From: Acidimicrobiaceae bacterium
Lineage (GTDB): Bacteria; Actinomycetota; Acidimicrobiia; Acidimicrobiales; RAAP-2
Direction: 5' to 3'
NCBI GenBank assembly: GCA_027451285.1
Contig: DAIDJP010000016.1
Span: 62,001 to 126,000, forward strand
Length of the DNA: 64,000 bases
The notes beneath the pieces were generated by a model. It did no database searches. It had not been told where the DNA came from and worked only from the letters and a program-made list of their open reading frames with translations. Below, one piece after another: positions 20,021-29,918 of the stretch (positions within the stretch are counted from its first letter, which is position 1; every line of letters begins with the position of its first letter). The translations under genes and the position numbers were made by a program.

Positions 20021-23000
20021 GTGAGCTGAGCGGCTTCGTCGCGATACGTACCGAGGGAGGCCTGCTGCCAGCCGACCTGCTCGCCCGGGTGCGCGGATCT
20101 GACGCGTCACTGCCCGGGCTCAGCGCCGCGGACTATCACCTCGCCCCGGGCGAGAGGCTCAGCGAACTCGTTGCGCGTTCATGGAACCGCCTGGTTCCCC
20201 TCTGGCGGCGCTTCGCTGAGGATCTGGAAACCCTCACCGCCGGAGATCCGGCAGCCGGGGCGACCCGCGAGCGGTGGCTCTCTCCGCTGCTGGCCGAACT
20301 CGGCTTCGGCCGTCTGACGACCTCACGAGCCCTTGAGATCGAGGGTAAGAGCTACCCGGTCTCGCACTGGTGGGGTCGAGTGCCGATCCACCTCGTGGGG
20401 GCAAATACCTCACTCGAGCGGCGCCAGGCTGGCGTGCGGGGAGCGGCGAGCGCCAGCCCGCACAGCATGGTCCAGGAGCTGCTTAATCGCTCTGATGACT
20501 ACCTCTGGGCGATGATCTCCAACGGCCGACAGCTGCGCATCCTGCGCGACAACGTGAGTCTGACGCGCCAAGCCTTCCTCGAGTTCGACCTTGAGACCAT
20601 CTTCGCCAACGAGATCTACGACGAGTTCGTGGTTCTTTGGCTCGTCGCTCACGAGAGCCGCCTCAATCCCGAGGATCCGGCCACGTCGTGGCTAGAGCGC
20701 TGGCGCGAGGAGGCCGCCTCGACCGGCGCACGCGCCCTCGACGCCTTGCGTGGCCAGGTGGAAGAGGCGATCCAGATTGTCGGGCGGGGGTTTCTCGCCT
20801 ACCCCGACAACCACGAATTGCGTCGGCGCCTGCGCGCGGGCGACCTCGCCCCCCTCGACTACTACCGCCAGCTGTTGCGTCTGATCTACCGGCTCATCTT
20901 CCTGCTCGTCGCCGAGGATCGGGGAGTCCTGTTCCACCCCGACGCCACCGAACTCGCTCGACGCCGCTACGGCGACTTCTACAGCGTGGGGCGCCTGCGC
21001 GCGCTCGGCGCCGGACGCCTAGGGCGCGGTCCCCACCCGGACCTGTGGCGATCGCTGCTGGTCGTGTTCCGTGGCCTCGACTCACCGTCGGGCATTCCCG
21101 CGCTCGGCCTGCCGGCCCTGGGCTCCTTCCTCTGGTCGAGCGATGCCACGCCCGACCTTGACGGGAGTGACCTCGCTGATACGGACCTTCTGGCCGCGGT
21201 TCAGGCGATCACTTTGCGCGTGGACCCAACGGTTCGGCTGCTACGTCCGATCGACTATCGCAATTTGGGCTCAGACGAGCTCGGTGGCATCTACGAAGGG
21301 CTGCTCGAACTACACCCGACGATCAACCTCGAGCCGGCCGACTTCACCCTTGAAACCGTGATCGGCAGCGAGCGCAAGAGCACCGGCAGTTACTACACCC
21401 CTGACTCACTGATTGCGGCGCTGCTCGACTCGGCATTGACGCCCCTGCTCGACCGCGCGGCGCGGTCGAAGGATCCTGAAGGGGCGTTGCTCGAGCTCCG
21501 AGTGCTCGATCCAGCGGTCGGCTCGGGTCACTTCCTCGTCTCCGCGGGGCGACGCATCGCCCACCGTCTCGCCTCGGTGCGCACCGGCGAGGCCGAGCCA
21601 GCGCCCGAGGCGGTGCGTCACGCGCTGCGCGACGTGGTGGGTAAGTGCCTCTACGGTATTGACGTCAACCCGATGGCGCTGGAACTCGCGAAGATCAGCC
21701 TGTGGCTCGAGGCGATTGAGCCCGGTCGACCTCTCTCCTTTCTCGACCATCATCTCGTGCGCGGCAACGCACTGCTCGGGGCAACCCCGGCGATGCTCGC
21801 TCGACCAATCCCGGATGAGGCGTTCAAGGCGCTTTCCGAAGACGATAAGTCGGTAGCTAGCGCATGGCGTAAGTCCAATTCGGCAGTGTTCACCTCTTCG
21901 AGGGGTGGTTTCGGGCTGTTCGCCCTCGGCTCCCCCGTCGAGGATCTCGTCGCTGATCTCGCACGCCGATCCCATGCCATCGAGGCGATGTCGGACGACA
22001 CGCTCGATGAGGTCGAGGAGAAACGGCGCTCCTACGAGACGTTGATCGAATCCGCAGATGCGACTCGAGCGCGCCTCAGCGCCGATGCGTGGTGTGCGGC
22101 GTTCTTCGCACCGAAACGACAAGGTGTTCCCAGAATCACAACGGCGACGGTCAGAAGCCTGGGTGAGGGCGTCGCGGCACCCGAGGCGTTGCCGGTGATT
22201 CTCCAAGCTCGCGAGCACCATCTTCTGCTTCACTGGCATCTTGCCTTCCCCGAAGTTTTTGAGCGTGGCGGCTTTTCGCTGGTAGTCGGCAACCCGCCCT
22301 GGGAGAAGGTGAAGCTCTCCGAGAAGGAGTTCTTCGCCGCGCGCCACCCCGAGATCGCCGGAGCTGCCGGCGCCAGGCGCAAGGCCATGATCGCTCGACT
22401 CGAGGAGGAGGACCCGGCCCTGTGGGCGACATACCGAGAGGAGCTGCGAAATGCGGAAGCCGAGAGTCTGTTCCTTCGTACGTCAGGCCGTTTCCCATTG
22501 TGCGGACGAGGTGACATCAACACCTATTCGGTGTTTGCCGAGGTCATGCGCGACGCTCTGGCTCCTGACGGCCGGCTCGGCGTCATCGTGCCGACGGGCA
22601 TCGCGACCGACGACACGACGAAGGAGTTCTTCAGTGACTGCGTGAGCCAACATCGCCTTGTGAGCCTCTTTGACTTCGAGAACCACGAGAGACTTTTTGG
22701 CGACGTTGCAACAGTCGTCCGTTTCTGCCTGCTCACGTTAACGGGTTCGGCCGGCGGTGCCGGGAAGGTGGCGTTCACGTTCTTCGCGCGCGACCCGCGC
22801 GAACTCGCCGATGCCGAACGGCGTTTTACGCTCACGCCCGAGGACTTGGCCTTGCTCAACCCCAACACGAAGACTGCCCCCGTCTTTCGTTCGCGCCGCG
22901 ACGCCGAGATTACAACCAAGATCTACCGTCGAGTGCCGGTGCTGGTGCGCGAGGACGACCCGGAAGGCAACCCGTGGGGGATCCAGTTCAGCCGGATGTT

Positions 23001-23916
23001 CGACATGAGCAACGACTCAGGTCTCTTCCGTACTACGGCCCAGCTTGAGGCGCTAGGAGCTCAACTTGAGGGAAACGTGTGGCGGAGAGGCGCCGAGGTC
23101 TGGCTGCCACTGTACGAGGGAAAGATGATTCACCAGTACAACCATCGTGACGGTGATTATTCAAAGTACGTTCTGAAGCCAGGTAAGGAGGTGCGCTCCC
23201 TGCCCGGACTGTCTGAGAGTGAATTGGCCAATCCCAATCAGCTTGCCTTTCCGCGATACTGGGTTAATGCCACTGATGTGTACGAAGCGCTCGGTATGAA
23301 GGTTCCGTGGTTGATTGGTTTCCGCAAATCGACAAACGTGACTACTAATAGGCGCACGTTGATCGTGTCGGCCCTGCCTGTTGCCGCCGTTGGAGACAAG
23401 TTGCCACTTCTTCTTCTGAATGAGGATGCTTCAACCAAGTTGTCACTAATCGCACTCTTGAACTCTTTCGCGGCAGACTACGTCGCACGGCAGAAGATTG
23501 GGGGTGCTGACATGAGCCATTTCGTCCTCAAGCAGGTTGCAGTGCCGTCGCCAGCGATGTTGCTGGAATCAGTCTCGTGGAGCGCTGGCTCGACGATCAA
23601 GGAGTGGATGGCCCAACGAGCGTTTGAGCTCCTCTACACGGCTGTCGACATGGCGGGCATTGCCAAGGAAGTCGGGTATGGCGGAGCGCCGTTTATGTGG
23701 GATCCCGACCGACGTCGTCAGTTACAGGCAGAGCTCGACGCCGCGTGTTTCCTACTGTACGGGCTTGACCGCGAGGAGATCGGCTACGTGATGGACACGT
23801 TCCCAATCGTGCAGCGCAAAGACGAGACCGCATTCGGAGAGTACTTGACCAAGCGCATGGTCCTCGAGAAGTACGACGAGCTCAGCATGTTGCGGGACAA
23901 GTGGAAGATCGGATAG
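20017..23916 (+). CDS. Eco57I/DrmMI-like adenine-specific DNA methyltransferase
   Basis: GTGA overlap with upstream gene; TGSYYTPDSLI, VLDPAVGSGHFLVSAGRRIA, LYGIDVNPMALELAKISLWLEA, VVGNPPWEKVKL. Confidence 0.85.
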   Translation: MSELSGFVAIRTEGGLLPADLLARVRGSDASLPGLSAADYHLAPGERLSELVARSWNRLVPLWRRFAEDLETLTAGDPAAGATRERWLSPLLAELGFGRLTTSRALEIEGKSYPVSHWWGRVPIHLVGANTSLERRQAGVRGAASASPHSMVQELLNRSDDYLWAMISNGRQLRILRDNVSLTRQAFLEFDLETIFANEIYDEFVVLWLVAHESRLNPEDPATSWLERWREEAASTGARALDALRGQVEEAIQIVGRGFLAYPDNHELRRRLRAGDLAPLDYYRQLLRLIYRLIFLLVAEDRGVLFHPDATELARRRYGDFYSVGRLRALGAGRLGRGPHPDLWRSLLVVFRGLDSPSGIPALGLPALGSFLWSSDATPDLDGSDLADTDLLAAVQAITLRVDPTVRLLRPIDYRNLGSDELGGIYEGLLELHPTINLEPADFTLETVIGSERKSTGSYYTPDSLIAALLDSALTPLLDRAARSKDPEGALLELRVLDPAVGSGHFLVSAGRRIAHRLASVRTGEAEPAPEAVRHALRDVVGKCLYGIDVNPMALELAKISLWLEAIEPGRPLSFLDHHLVRGNALLGATPAMLARPIPDEAFKALSEDDKSVASAWRKSNSAVFTSSRGGFGLFALGSPVEDLVADLARRSHAIEAMSDDTLDEVEEKRRSYETLIESADATRARLSADAWCAAFFAPKRQGVPRITTATVRSLGEGVAAPEALPVILQAREHHLLLHWHLAFPEVFERGGFSLVVGNPPWEKVKLSEKEFFAARHPEIAGAAGARRKAMIARLEEEDPALWATYREELRNAEAESLFLRTSGRFPLCGRGDINTYSVFAEVMRDALAPDGRLGVIVPTGIATDDTTKEFFSDCVSQHRLVSLFDFENHERLFGDVATVVRFCLLTLTGSAGGAGKVAFTFFARDPRELADAERRFTLTPEDLALLNPNTKTAPVFRSRRDAEITTKIYRRVPVLVREDDPEGNPWGIQFSRMFDMSNDSGLFRTTAQLEALGAQLEGNVWRRGAEVWLPLYEGKMIHQYNHRDGDYSKYVLKPGKEVRSLPGLSESELANPNQLAFPRYWVNATDVYEALGMKVPWLIGFRKSTNVTTNRRTLIVSALPVAAVGDKLPLLLLNEDASTKLSLIALLNSFAADYVARQKIGGADMSHFVLKQVAVPSPAMLLESVSWSAGSTIKEWMAQRAFELLYTAVDMAGIAKEVGYGGAPFMWDPDRRRQLQAELDAACFLLYGLDREEIGYVMDTFPIVQRKDETAFGEYLTKRMVLEKYDELSMLRDKWKIG

Positions 23917-24213
23917 GGGCTTGCGCGGGATCTTTACAGGCCGGCGTGCTGCCTTGTTAGAACTCGCTCGTCATGGCCATGGTCTTGAGGGGCAGTTCAA
24001 TCGTTGGTTAGTAGTGGCGGGTCTCGATCCCGGCACCTTGGGCCGCTGGGCCCTTGGACAGGGCCGTCGGGGGCTCACTAGCACTCGGGAGATGGGGCGC
24101 CGACAGTCAGCGCCGACTGGGACTCGGGACCGCCGCGCCTCGTCGTCGATTGCGCTGAGGTGATCGATCTGGTGCGAGCCGTCGTCGCGGGATCTGCCGA
24201 CGCTGGGGGCTGC

Positions 24214-24543
24214 TCAAAGATGTGGTGACGCGTGTCCCGGTGGTGAGGACGTCGAATCGGTTAGCGCGGCGAGCGCCGTCAACTCGTCGATCAACTCGTC
24301 CGGAGTCCGAGTGGCTTGCACGGCCAGCATCCGCCGCGTGTCCTCGTCTCGTGGTGCCAGTGAGATCTCCATGTCCAGGCCGCAAACGGCGAGCACGGCC
24401 TTGAGGCGCTCGAAGGACGGTGTGGCACGCCGTGATTCCCACCGGGCCACCTGTGGCTGTGCCACCCCGAGACGCTCGGCGAGTTGGCGCTGGGTCAACC
24501 CCGCTCGCTTGCGCGCCTCGCGCAGGAGTAGGGCGCTGGTCAT
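24214..24543 (-). CDS. XRE-family HTH regulator
   Basis: MTSALLLREARKRAGLTQRQLAERLGVAQPQVARWESRRATPSFERLKAVLAVCG. Confidence 0.75.
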   Translation of the reverse strand: MTSALLLREARKRAGLTQRQLAERLGVAQPQVARWESRRATPSFERLKAVLAVCGLDMEISLAPRDEDTRRMLAVQATRTPDELIDELTALAALTDSTSSPPGHASPHL

Positions 24544-24856
24544 CGCCTCCAGTGACAACTGTTCAGCTATCAAGGTGGGCCCCCGCCCTGGCGCCGGGCT
24601 TGGGGCGAACGCCAACGGCGCAAGCGAGCATCTAGGGACCTTGGAAGGAGTCGGTCGTCTCGAAGGGAATGTCGCCCAGAGTTTCAGATTCTGATTCGCG
24701 CCGGGAGCACCAGCGAGAAGAGCATTGCCTCTGCGACCAGTCACCAGGGGTACAGGTAGAAGCTTGACCGCTGAGACCGAAGGGTCGAAGCCGAGTCGGC
24801 GTCTACGCCATGGATCTGGGCGGGCAGGCACACCGGAAGCGAGCGACGGGTTCGCC

Positions 24857-25213
24857 TCAGCGGGATTGACGGACTCGACAGTGAGCCTGCGTGTAGTCCA
24901 CGAGATCGTAGATCAGGCCCATCGTCCTTGATCGGAGCGGCTGGTTACGGTGCTGAGCAGTCGGGCCGTCGCTGTCGTCCCAACCCATGTCCGCCCAAAG
25001 CGCCAGTCGCGCCGCCTCGTCCACGGGGGTGACGATCCTCGTGATCTCCTCGGCAACGTCGTAGTTCCTTCCAGGACGCTTTCGGACCTCGTCCACCAAC
25101 TGGCGCAACAGGGCCAGCGTCTCGGGCCGAAGTACCTCGGGCGGCCGACCGTAACGAATCGCCAGAGTCTCTGCGCTGAACTTGGCCACTGGAGTCCCTC
25201 CTTGTACTGGCAC
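24857..25213 (-). CDS. Hypothetical protein
   Basis: 118-aa ORF; weak evidence. Confidence 0.4.
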   Translation of the reverse strand: MPVQGGTPVAKFSAETLAIRYGRPPEVLRPETLALLRQLVDEVRKRPGRNYDVAEEITRIVTPVDEAARLALWADMGWDDSDGPTAQHRNQPLRSRTMGLIYDLVDYTQAHCRVRQSR

Positions 25214-25589
25214 CGTCCTCGGAACTGTGTGAGTTCAGTTGCCTAGCGCAGTCATGCTCCTTCATCACCTTTCGAGGCCCGCACAGCCACCGAGAGGATC
25301 CTCCTGTGCACGAATTCGCTCCTCGAACCTGACCGTGTGGCGGCGTCGACGTGCACCGGGTCTCCGTCGTCATCCACGTGGGGATCGGGGACGGGTGTGG
25401 ATCGTCGTGCGAGTCGAGTGCTGGTCGCATCGGGTCCTCGAGTCAGGAGTCGGCCGGCGGCCTGGCCCGGGTGACACGCCGGCGCTACTCTCCAACCAGC
25501 GACACTCTTGGGGCAGTGAACCGTGCAGAAGTGAGGCGAATGGAGGCGAAAAGTGGCGAACATCACCGCGAGAACGCCGCTCGAAATAC

Positions 25590-25611
25590 CTCTTCCCATC
25601 AGGGAAGAGGT
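25590..25611. terminator. Candidate hairpin terminator
   Basis: CCTCTTCCC-atca-GGGAAGAGG perfect 9-bp stem just before att copy A. Confidence 0.5.
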
Positions 25612-25614
25612 GAC

Positions 25615-25659
25615 TGGAGCGGGCGACGGGAATCGAACCCGCGTTCTCAGCTTGGGAAG
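25615..25659. repeat. att copy A: 45-bp duplicate of tRNA-Gly(CCC) 3' half
   Basis: tggagcgggcgacgggaatcgaacccgcgttctcagcttgggaag identical at 29758 and 51915. Confidence 0.93.
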
Positions 25660-25793
25660 GAACCCATTTCACTGCGAATCCAGGTTCTTCGTTCCTGATG
25701 GAGAGATGGATCTTCGGGTCGTGTACAGGTCCCAATCGATTTTGGGCAGGCTGCGGGCAGGCTGAGATCGAACTAACCGGGCCAACGGAACGC

Positions 25794-26474
25794 CTAACCC
25801 CCACTTCCAGTCGGGCCCTTGACCAGCGGTGTCACAAAGAGGTGTCCACAGTAGATGCCAAAGCCTCGGACGAGACCGATACCGCCCTCGTAGAACGATC
25901 GCGCCGTCAGGGTCTCCCGAGTACCGGGCAGAGTGATCCGGATCGCCTGTGTCGTCGGGCGGGGTCCATCGCATCCAGCACTTTGAATCGTGAACGATAC
26001 GACGCGGGAACGCGACGTCAATGAGAGTCGAGGGGGTGGCGCACTCGCGGTCCACCCACCGAGATAGCCGAGTTGCACACGGCTGGCAGTTACGGTCAAG
26101 TGATTTGTGAGTTCCTCGCGGACGATCGGATATCCGCCTATCAAGCAAGTTGAAAAAGAAGACACCGATGCCCTTACGTCAAGTCCGGCATGTCCCAATC
26201 CTCCGGGAATTTCTGATACGCCGAGCAGCTTCACGCGTGCGCTGGGACACGTCAGTGATTGCGCCGATGAGTTGCTGGGGCCATCGTTCACCTTTGGCGA
26301 CGGGGCGTAGCGAATAACTCCAATCGCAACTAGACATGCTGCGACGACGATGGTGAAGAGTGACATCCGGCGTACGCGGCGTCGTCGGGCCTTCTCGCGA
26401 GCCTCCTTGATCAGAAGCTCTGCCGGTTCACGCATCACGTCCCGTTCAACCTTTCCGGTTGGTGTGAACGTCAC
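25794..26474 (-). CDS. Hypothetical membrane-anchored protein
   Basis: EAREKARRRRVRRMSLFTIVVAACLVAIGVI juxtamembrane/TM segment followed by extracytoplasmic domain. Confidence 0.6.
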   Translation of the reverse strand: MTFTPTGKVERDVMREPAELLIKEAREKARRRRVRRMSLFTIVVAACLVAIGVIRYAPSPKVNDGPSNSSAQSLTCPSARVKLLGVSEIPGGLGHAGLDVRASVSSFSTCLIGGYPIVREELTNHLTVTASRVQLGYLGGWTASAPPPRLSLTSRSRVVSFTIQSAGCDGPRPTTQAIRITLPGTRETLTARSFYEGGIGLVRGFGIYCGHLFVTPLVKGPTGSGG

Positions 26475-26524
26475 TGAACCTCCTTGCTCGCGACGGAACT
26501 GATGGTACTATCAAGAGTAGTTCT

Positions 26525-26875
26525 ATGCAAACGCCAATCATCAACAGAGACGAACCGGTCCCTCTGCACGAGCAGGTGGCCGCCGAAATTCGGCGGGCCA
26601 TCGCGGACGGCGAAGCCGCTCAGGGTGAACGCCTACCCCCCGCCGTCGACCTAGCCGGAGTACTAGGCGTGAACAAGAACACGGTGATTCGCGCTCTACA
26701 CATCCTTCGCGATGAAGGACTGCTCGACTTCACGAGGGGTCGCGGCGTGCGAGTGGTCGGGACTCCGGAACGCGGAAAGCTCATCGGGAAGATCAATGAG
26801 CTCGTCGCATTTGCTCGACAACAGGGTTACCGCAAGGAAGAACTGGCCACCATGATTCTGTCGGTCCGCGGGTAG
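26525..26875 (+). CDS. GntR-family transcriptional regulator
   Basis: PLHEQVAAEIRRAIADGEAAQGERLPPAVDLAGVLGVNKNTVIRALHILRDEGLLDFTRGRGVRV. Confidence 0.85.
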   Translation: MQTPIINRDEPVPLHEQVAAEIRRAIADGEAAQGERLPPAVDLAGVLGVNKNTVIRALHILRDEGLLDFTRGRGVRVVGTPERGKLIGKINELVAFARQQGYRKEELATMILSVRG

Positions 26876-26882
26876 GACGATC

Positions 26883-28139
26883 GTGTCACGCGTCGACGAG
26901 CGGACAGTGCTCATCAGTGACGAGCCGATGGAGGACTTGATCCCCGAAGCTCGGCAACGCGCGCGCCGCCGCCGCATGATCACCGGCCTCGTCGTTCTAG
27001 CAGCGTTGATTGTCATTACCACAGTCTTGAGTGTCGTTGGGGGTAGAGGAGCAACTCCGGATCTCTTCCTCACTAACGGCCCGGGTGGAGGGGCTGCAAC
27101 CAGTGTCATGGTGGACAACGTGGCGAATCTCGCAGGATCCAACACGATCACGGCCAGTGGCTCGCACGTCTGGGTGACCATCGACGACACCAATTGGAAA
27201 GCCCACCCCTTCACCACGAGATACGAGATTGTTGAGCTCAATGCGAGCACGGGAAAACTCGTTCGCATTATTCACAACGAATCCGGCGATCTCACCTGGC
27301 CGCAGGCCATGGCGGTGAGCGGATCGCACCTGTGGGTCGCGGACGAACAGTACTGGAGACTGACCGAGTTCAACGTCACAAACGGAAGACTGGTTCGCGT
27401 AATCAGCGCCAAGGCCGACGGGCTTGCTGATCCCGGCGCCATCGCCGTCAGCGGCGGTCACGTATGGATCGCGAAAAGTCACGTCGGTGCCAACTCGGTC
27501 ACCGAGCTCGACGCCAGCAATGGATCTCTGGTGCGAGTCATCAAGGCGAAGGTTGACGGGTTGAACGGACCGTCGGCGATTGCTTTCAGCGGATCACACG
27601 TCTTCGTCCTCAACGCCACTGGTGACTCCGTGACCGAACTCGATGCGAACAGCGGCGCACTCGTCCGGGTCATCAACTCGCGTGCGGGCTGCTGCGCTCC
27701 CCGCCAAGGGACCTTCGAATGGGCCGCGCCCGTGACACTCGCGGTAAGTGGACCTCACCTCTGGGTAGTGAACCAACACAACGATGCCAATGGCGCGACG
27801 TCAGAGAGTTCGGTGGTGGAGTTCGACGTCAGCAACGGATCGCTGGTACGAATCATCAGGGCGAAGGCTGATGGACTGTACATCCCGCGCGCCATCGCAG
27901 TGCGTCGGGGTCGCGTGTGGGTGGACAATGGCAACAACACGATCTCCGAACTCAACGCGAGTAATGGGTCGCTGGTGCGCATTGTCAATGTGAAGCTCGA
28001 TCCGAAGGGCCTCAACAGCGCCGACGGCATCGCCGTGAGTGGCCCTTACATTGTCGTTCTTAACATCTACAGCGGCCAGAAGGGTTCGGTCACCGTCATC
28101 AATGCGAGAAACGGAAGAATGGTGCGCGTTATCCAATAA
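26883..28139 (+). CDS. Membrane-anchored beta-propeller-like repeat protein
   Basis: EARQRARRRRMITGLVVLAALIVITTVL TM; repeated units of type VTELDASNGSLVRVIKAKVDGLNGPSAIAFSGSHVFVL. Confidence 0.75.
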   Translation: MSRVDERTVLISDEPMEDLIPEARQRARRRRMITGLVVLAALIVITTVLSVVGGRGATPDLFLTNGPGGGAATSVMVDNVANLAGSNTITASGSHVWVTIDDTNWKAHPFTTRYEIVELNASTGKLVRIIHNESGDLTWPQAMAVSGSHLWVADEQYWRLTEFNVTNGRLVRVISAKADGLADPGAIAVSGGHVWIAKSHVGANSVTELDASNGSLVRVIKAKVDGLNGPSAIAFSGSHVFVLNATGDSVTELDANSGALVRVINSRAGCCAPRQGTFEWAAPVTLAVSGPHLWVVNQHNDANGATSESSVVEFDVSNGSLVRIIRAKADGLYIPRAIAVRRGRVWVDNGNNTISELNASNGSLVRIVNVKLDPKGLNSADGIAVSGPYIVVLNIYSGQKGSVTVINARNGRMVRVIQ

Positions 28140-28268
28140 GAGGGGAACGTTGCTCCTCTCATCCCGCAGGCTGGGGGCGGTACCCAGTTGAGTTGATCCG
28201 GCTGTCAGATCACCCCAGGTCTCACCGGCGGCCTCCTCGAGGACCTCGTAAGAATCTGGGGGAGGTGT

Positions 28269-28298
28269 TAGTATCAGTTACATATCTAACTGATACTA
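28269..28298. promoter_or_regulatory. Perfect inverted repeat upstream of fic (candidate operator)
   Basis: TAGTATCAGTTA-catatc-TAACTGATACTA. Confidence 0.75.
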
Positions 28299-28308
28299 GG
28301 AGAGCGCG

Positions 28309-29532
28309 TTGGTATCACGTCGTCCAGCATGGCCGCCGCTCACGTATGAGATCCTTCCGTGGCGGCCGCAGCTCAGTGACGTCATGTCTCGTCGCATGCG
28401 CGAGCGTCATCGCGGTCCCTACGAAGCGGCCCTGGTGCCCCACATCCGAGACGCCGCGGTCGAACTACCCACGGAGCTCCTCGCTCAAGTGGATGACGCG
28501 GGCGCCGAGATTGCACGCTTCGACGCTGATATGGGTCACGAGATAGCCCCGTTCGCCTCGGTTCTCCTGCGCTCAGAGTCGGCCGCGTCATCGAAAATCG
28601 AGCACCTGACCGCTTCGGCTCGCGCCATCGCGGAGGCCGAACTGGGAGTGGGAACGCGCAATGCGTCGCTGATCGTCGCCAACCAACGCGCCATGACCGC
28701 GGCACTGGCACTCGCAGACCGGATCGACGCTGAAGCCATTCTCGCGATGCACGCGGCGCTGCTTCACGACACTCGCGCCGACATCACCGGACAGTGGCGC
28801 CACGAGCAGGTCTGGATCGGTGGTTCGGACTACGGCCCTCATGGAGCGGCCTTCGTTCCTCCTCACGAGCGACACGTTCCGGCTCTGATCGACGACCTCG
28901 TTGCCTTCATCGCCCGCAACGACCTCACCGTTCTCGCTCACGCGGCGATCGCTCACGCCCAGTTCGAGACGATTCACCCGTTCCCCGACGGGAACGGTCG
29001 CACGGGAAGGGCACTGGTGCACGCCCAGCTACGTAACAAGGGCTTGACCCGTCACGTGACCGTTCCCGTCTCGGCCGGTCTGCTCGCTGACGTTGACGCA
29101 TACTTCGCGGCGCTCAGCGCGTATCGAGCCGGCGACCTCGCTCCCATCGTCGAACGCTTTGCCGTGGCGTCCTTCTCCGCCATCGACAACGGCCGTCGAC
29201 TGGTTGACGATCTTCGGGCCATCCGGGAGGAGTGGAATGGGCGCATCCGCGCGCGTCGCAACGCTCTCGCTTGGCGAGTCGCGGACCTGCTCGTGCGCCA
29301 CCCGGTCCTCAACGCCAACTTGGTCGCCACCGAGCTCGACATCGCTTCGACCAACACCTACCGGAGCATCGAGCCGTTGGTGGCCGCTGGCGTCCTCGTC
29401 GAGTTCACCGACAAGAAGCGCGATCGACTGTGGCGAGCTCCCGACGTCCTGGCCGCCGTCGACGCCTTCGCCACCCGGGCGGGGCGGCGACGAGTTCAAG
29501 CCGCGCAACCCGATCTCAACCGCCCACGCTGA
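28309..29532 (+). CDS. Fic-domain protein with C-terminal winged-HTH-like region
   Basis: HPFPDGNGRTGRA Fic motif; SSKIEHL inhibitory-helix-like motif; NLVATELDIASTNTYRSIEPLVAAGVLVEF. Confidence 0.9.
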   Translation: MVSRRPAWPPLTYEILPWRPQLSDVMSRRMRERHRGPYEAALVPHIRDAAVELPTELLAQVDDAGAEIARFDADMGHEIAPFASVLLRSESAASSKIEHLTASARAIAEAELGVGTRNASLIVANQRAMTAALALADRIDAEAILAMHAALLHDTRADITGQWRHEQVWIGGSDYGPHGAAFVPPHERHVPALIDDLVAFIARNDLTVLAHAAIAHAQFETIHPFPDGNGRTGRALVHAQLRNKGLTRHVTVPVSAGLLADVDAYFAALSAYRAGDLAPIVERFAVASFSAIDNGRRLVDDLRAIREEWNGRIRARRNALAWRVADLLVRHPVLNANLVATELDIASTNTYRSIEPLVAAGVLVEFTDKKRDRLWRAPDVLAAVDAFATRAGRRRVQAAQPDLNRPR

Positions 29533-29757
29533 TAACACGAATTGACGAAAGTGCGCACGCCTGTTCCAAGCAAGCCCGAGGGTCTGCGGCGGACGTCACC
29601 TACTTACTCACTGGCGAGAGGGATTGATCAAGATGCGGGCATCGTTGGGCAGGTTCTGGGCAGGATCGATAGTGAATGTCCTGATCGATTCGACCTCGTT
29701 ACGGCGTGAGCGTGACGGACGACTGCGAAAAATCATCCCGATGATCAGGAGTGACGT

Positions 29758-29802
29758 TGGAGCGGGCGACGGGAATCGAACCCGCGTTCTCAGCTTGGGA
29801 AG
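29758..29802. repeat. att copy B: 45-bp duplicate of tRNA-Gly(CCC) 3' half
   Basis: Identical to 25615-25659 and 51915-51959. Confidence 0.95.
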
Positions 29803-29918
29803 CATCGAGAGCCACTGGGTTCTTCGTCTAGAAGTTCCTGATCACAAGACAAAACAGCACTGAGCAGATTGAGCCTTGTGCACTTTGGGCACGCCACGGG
29901 CAGGTTCTTTCTCGCTCC

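Noticed and set aside
25615-29802. Partial tRNA-Gly sequences at 25615 and 29758 as tRNA genes
   Set aside because: Only the 3' half (anticodon loop to CCA) is present; these are att duplicates, not functional tRNAs.
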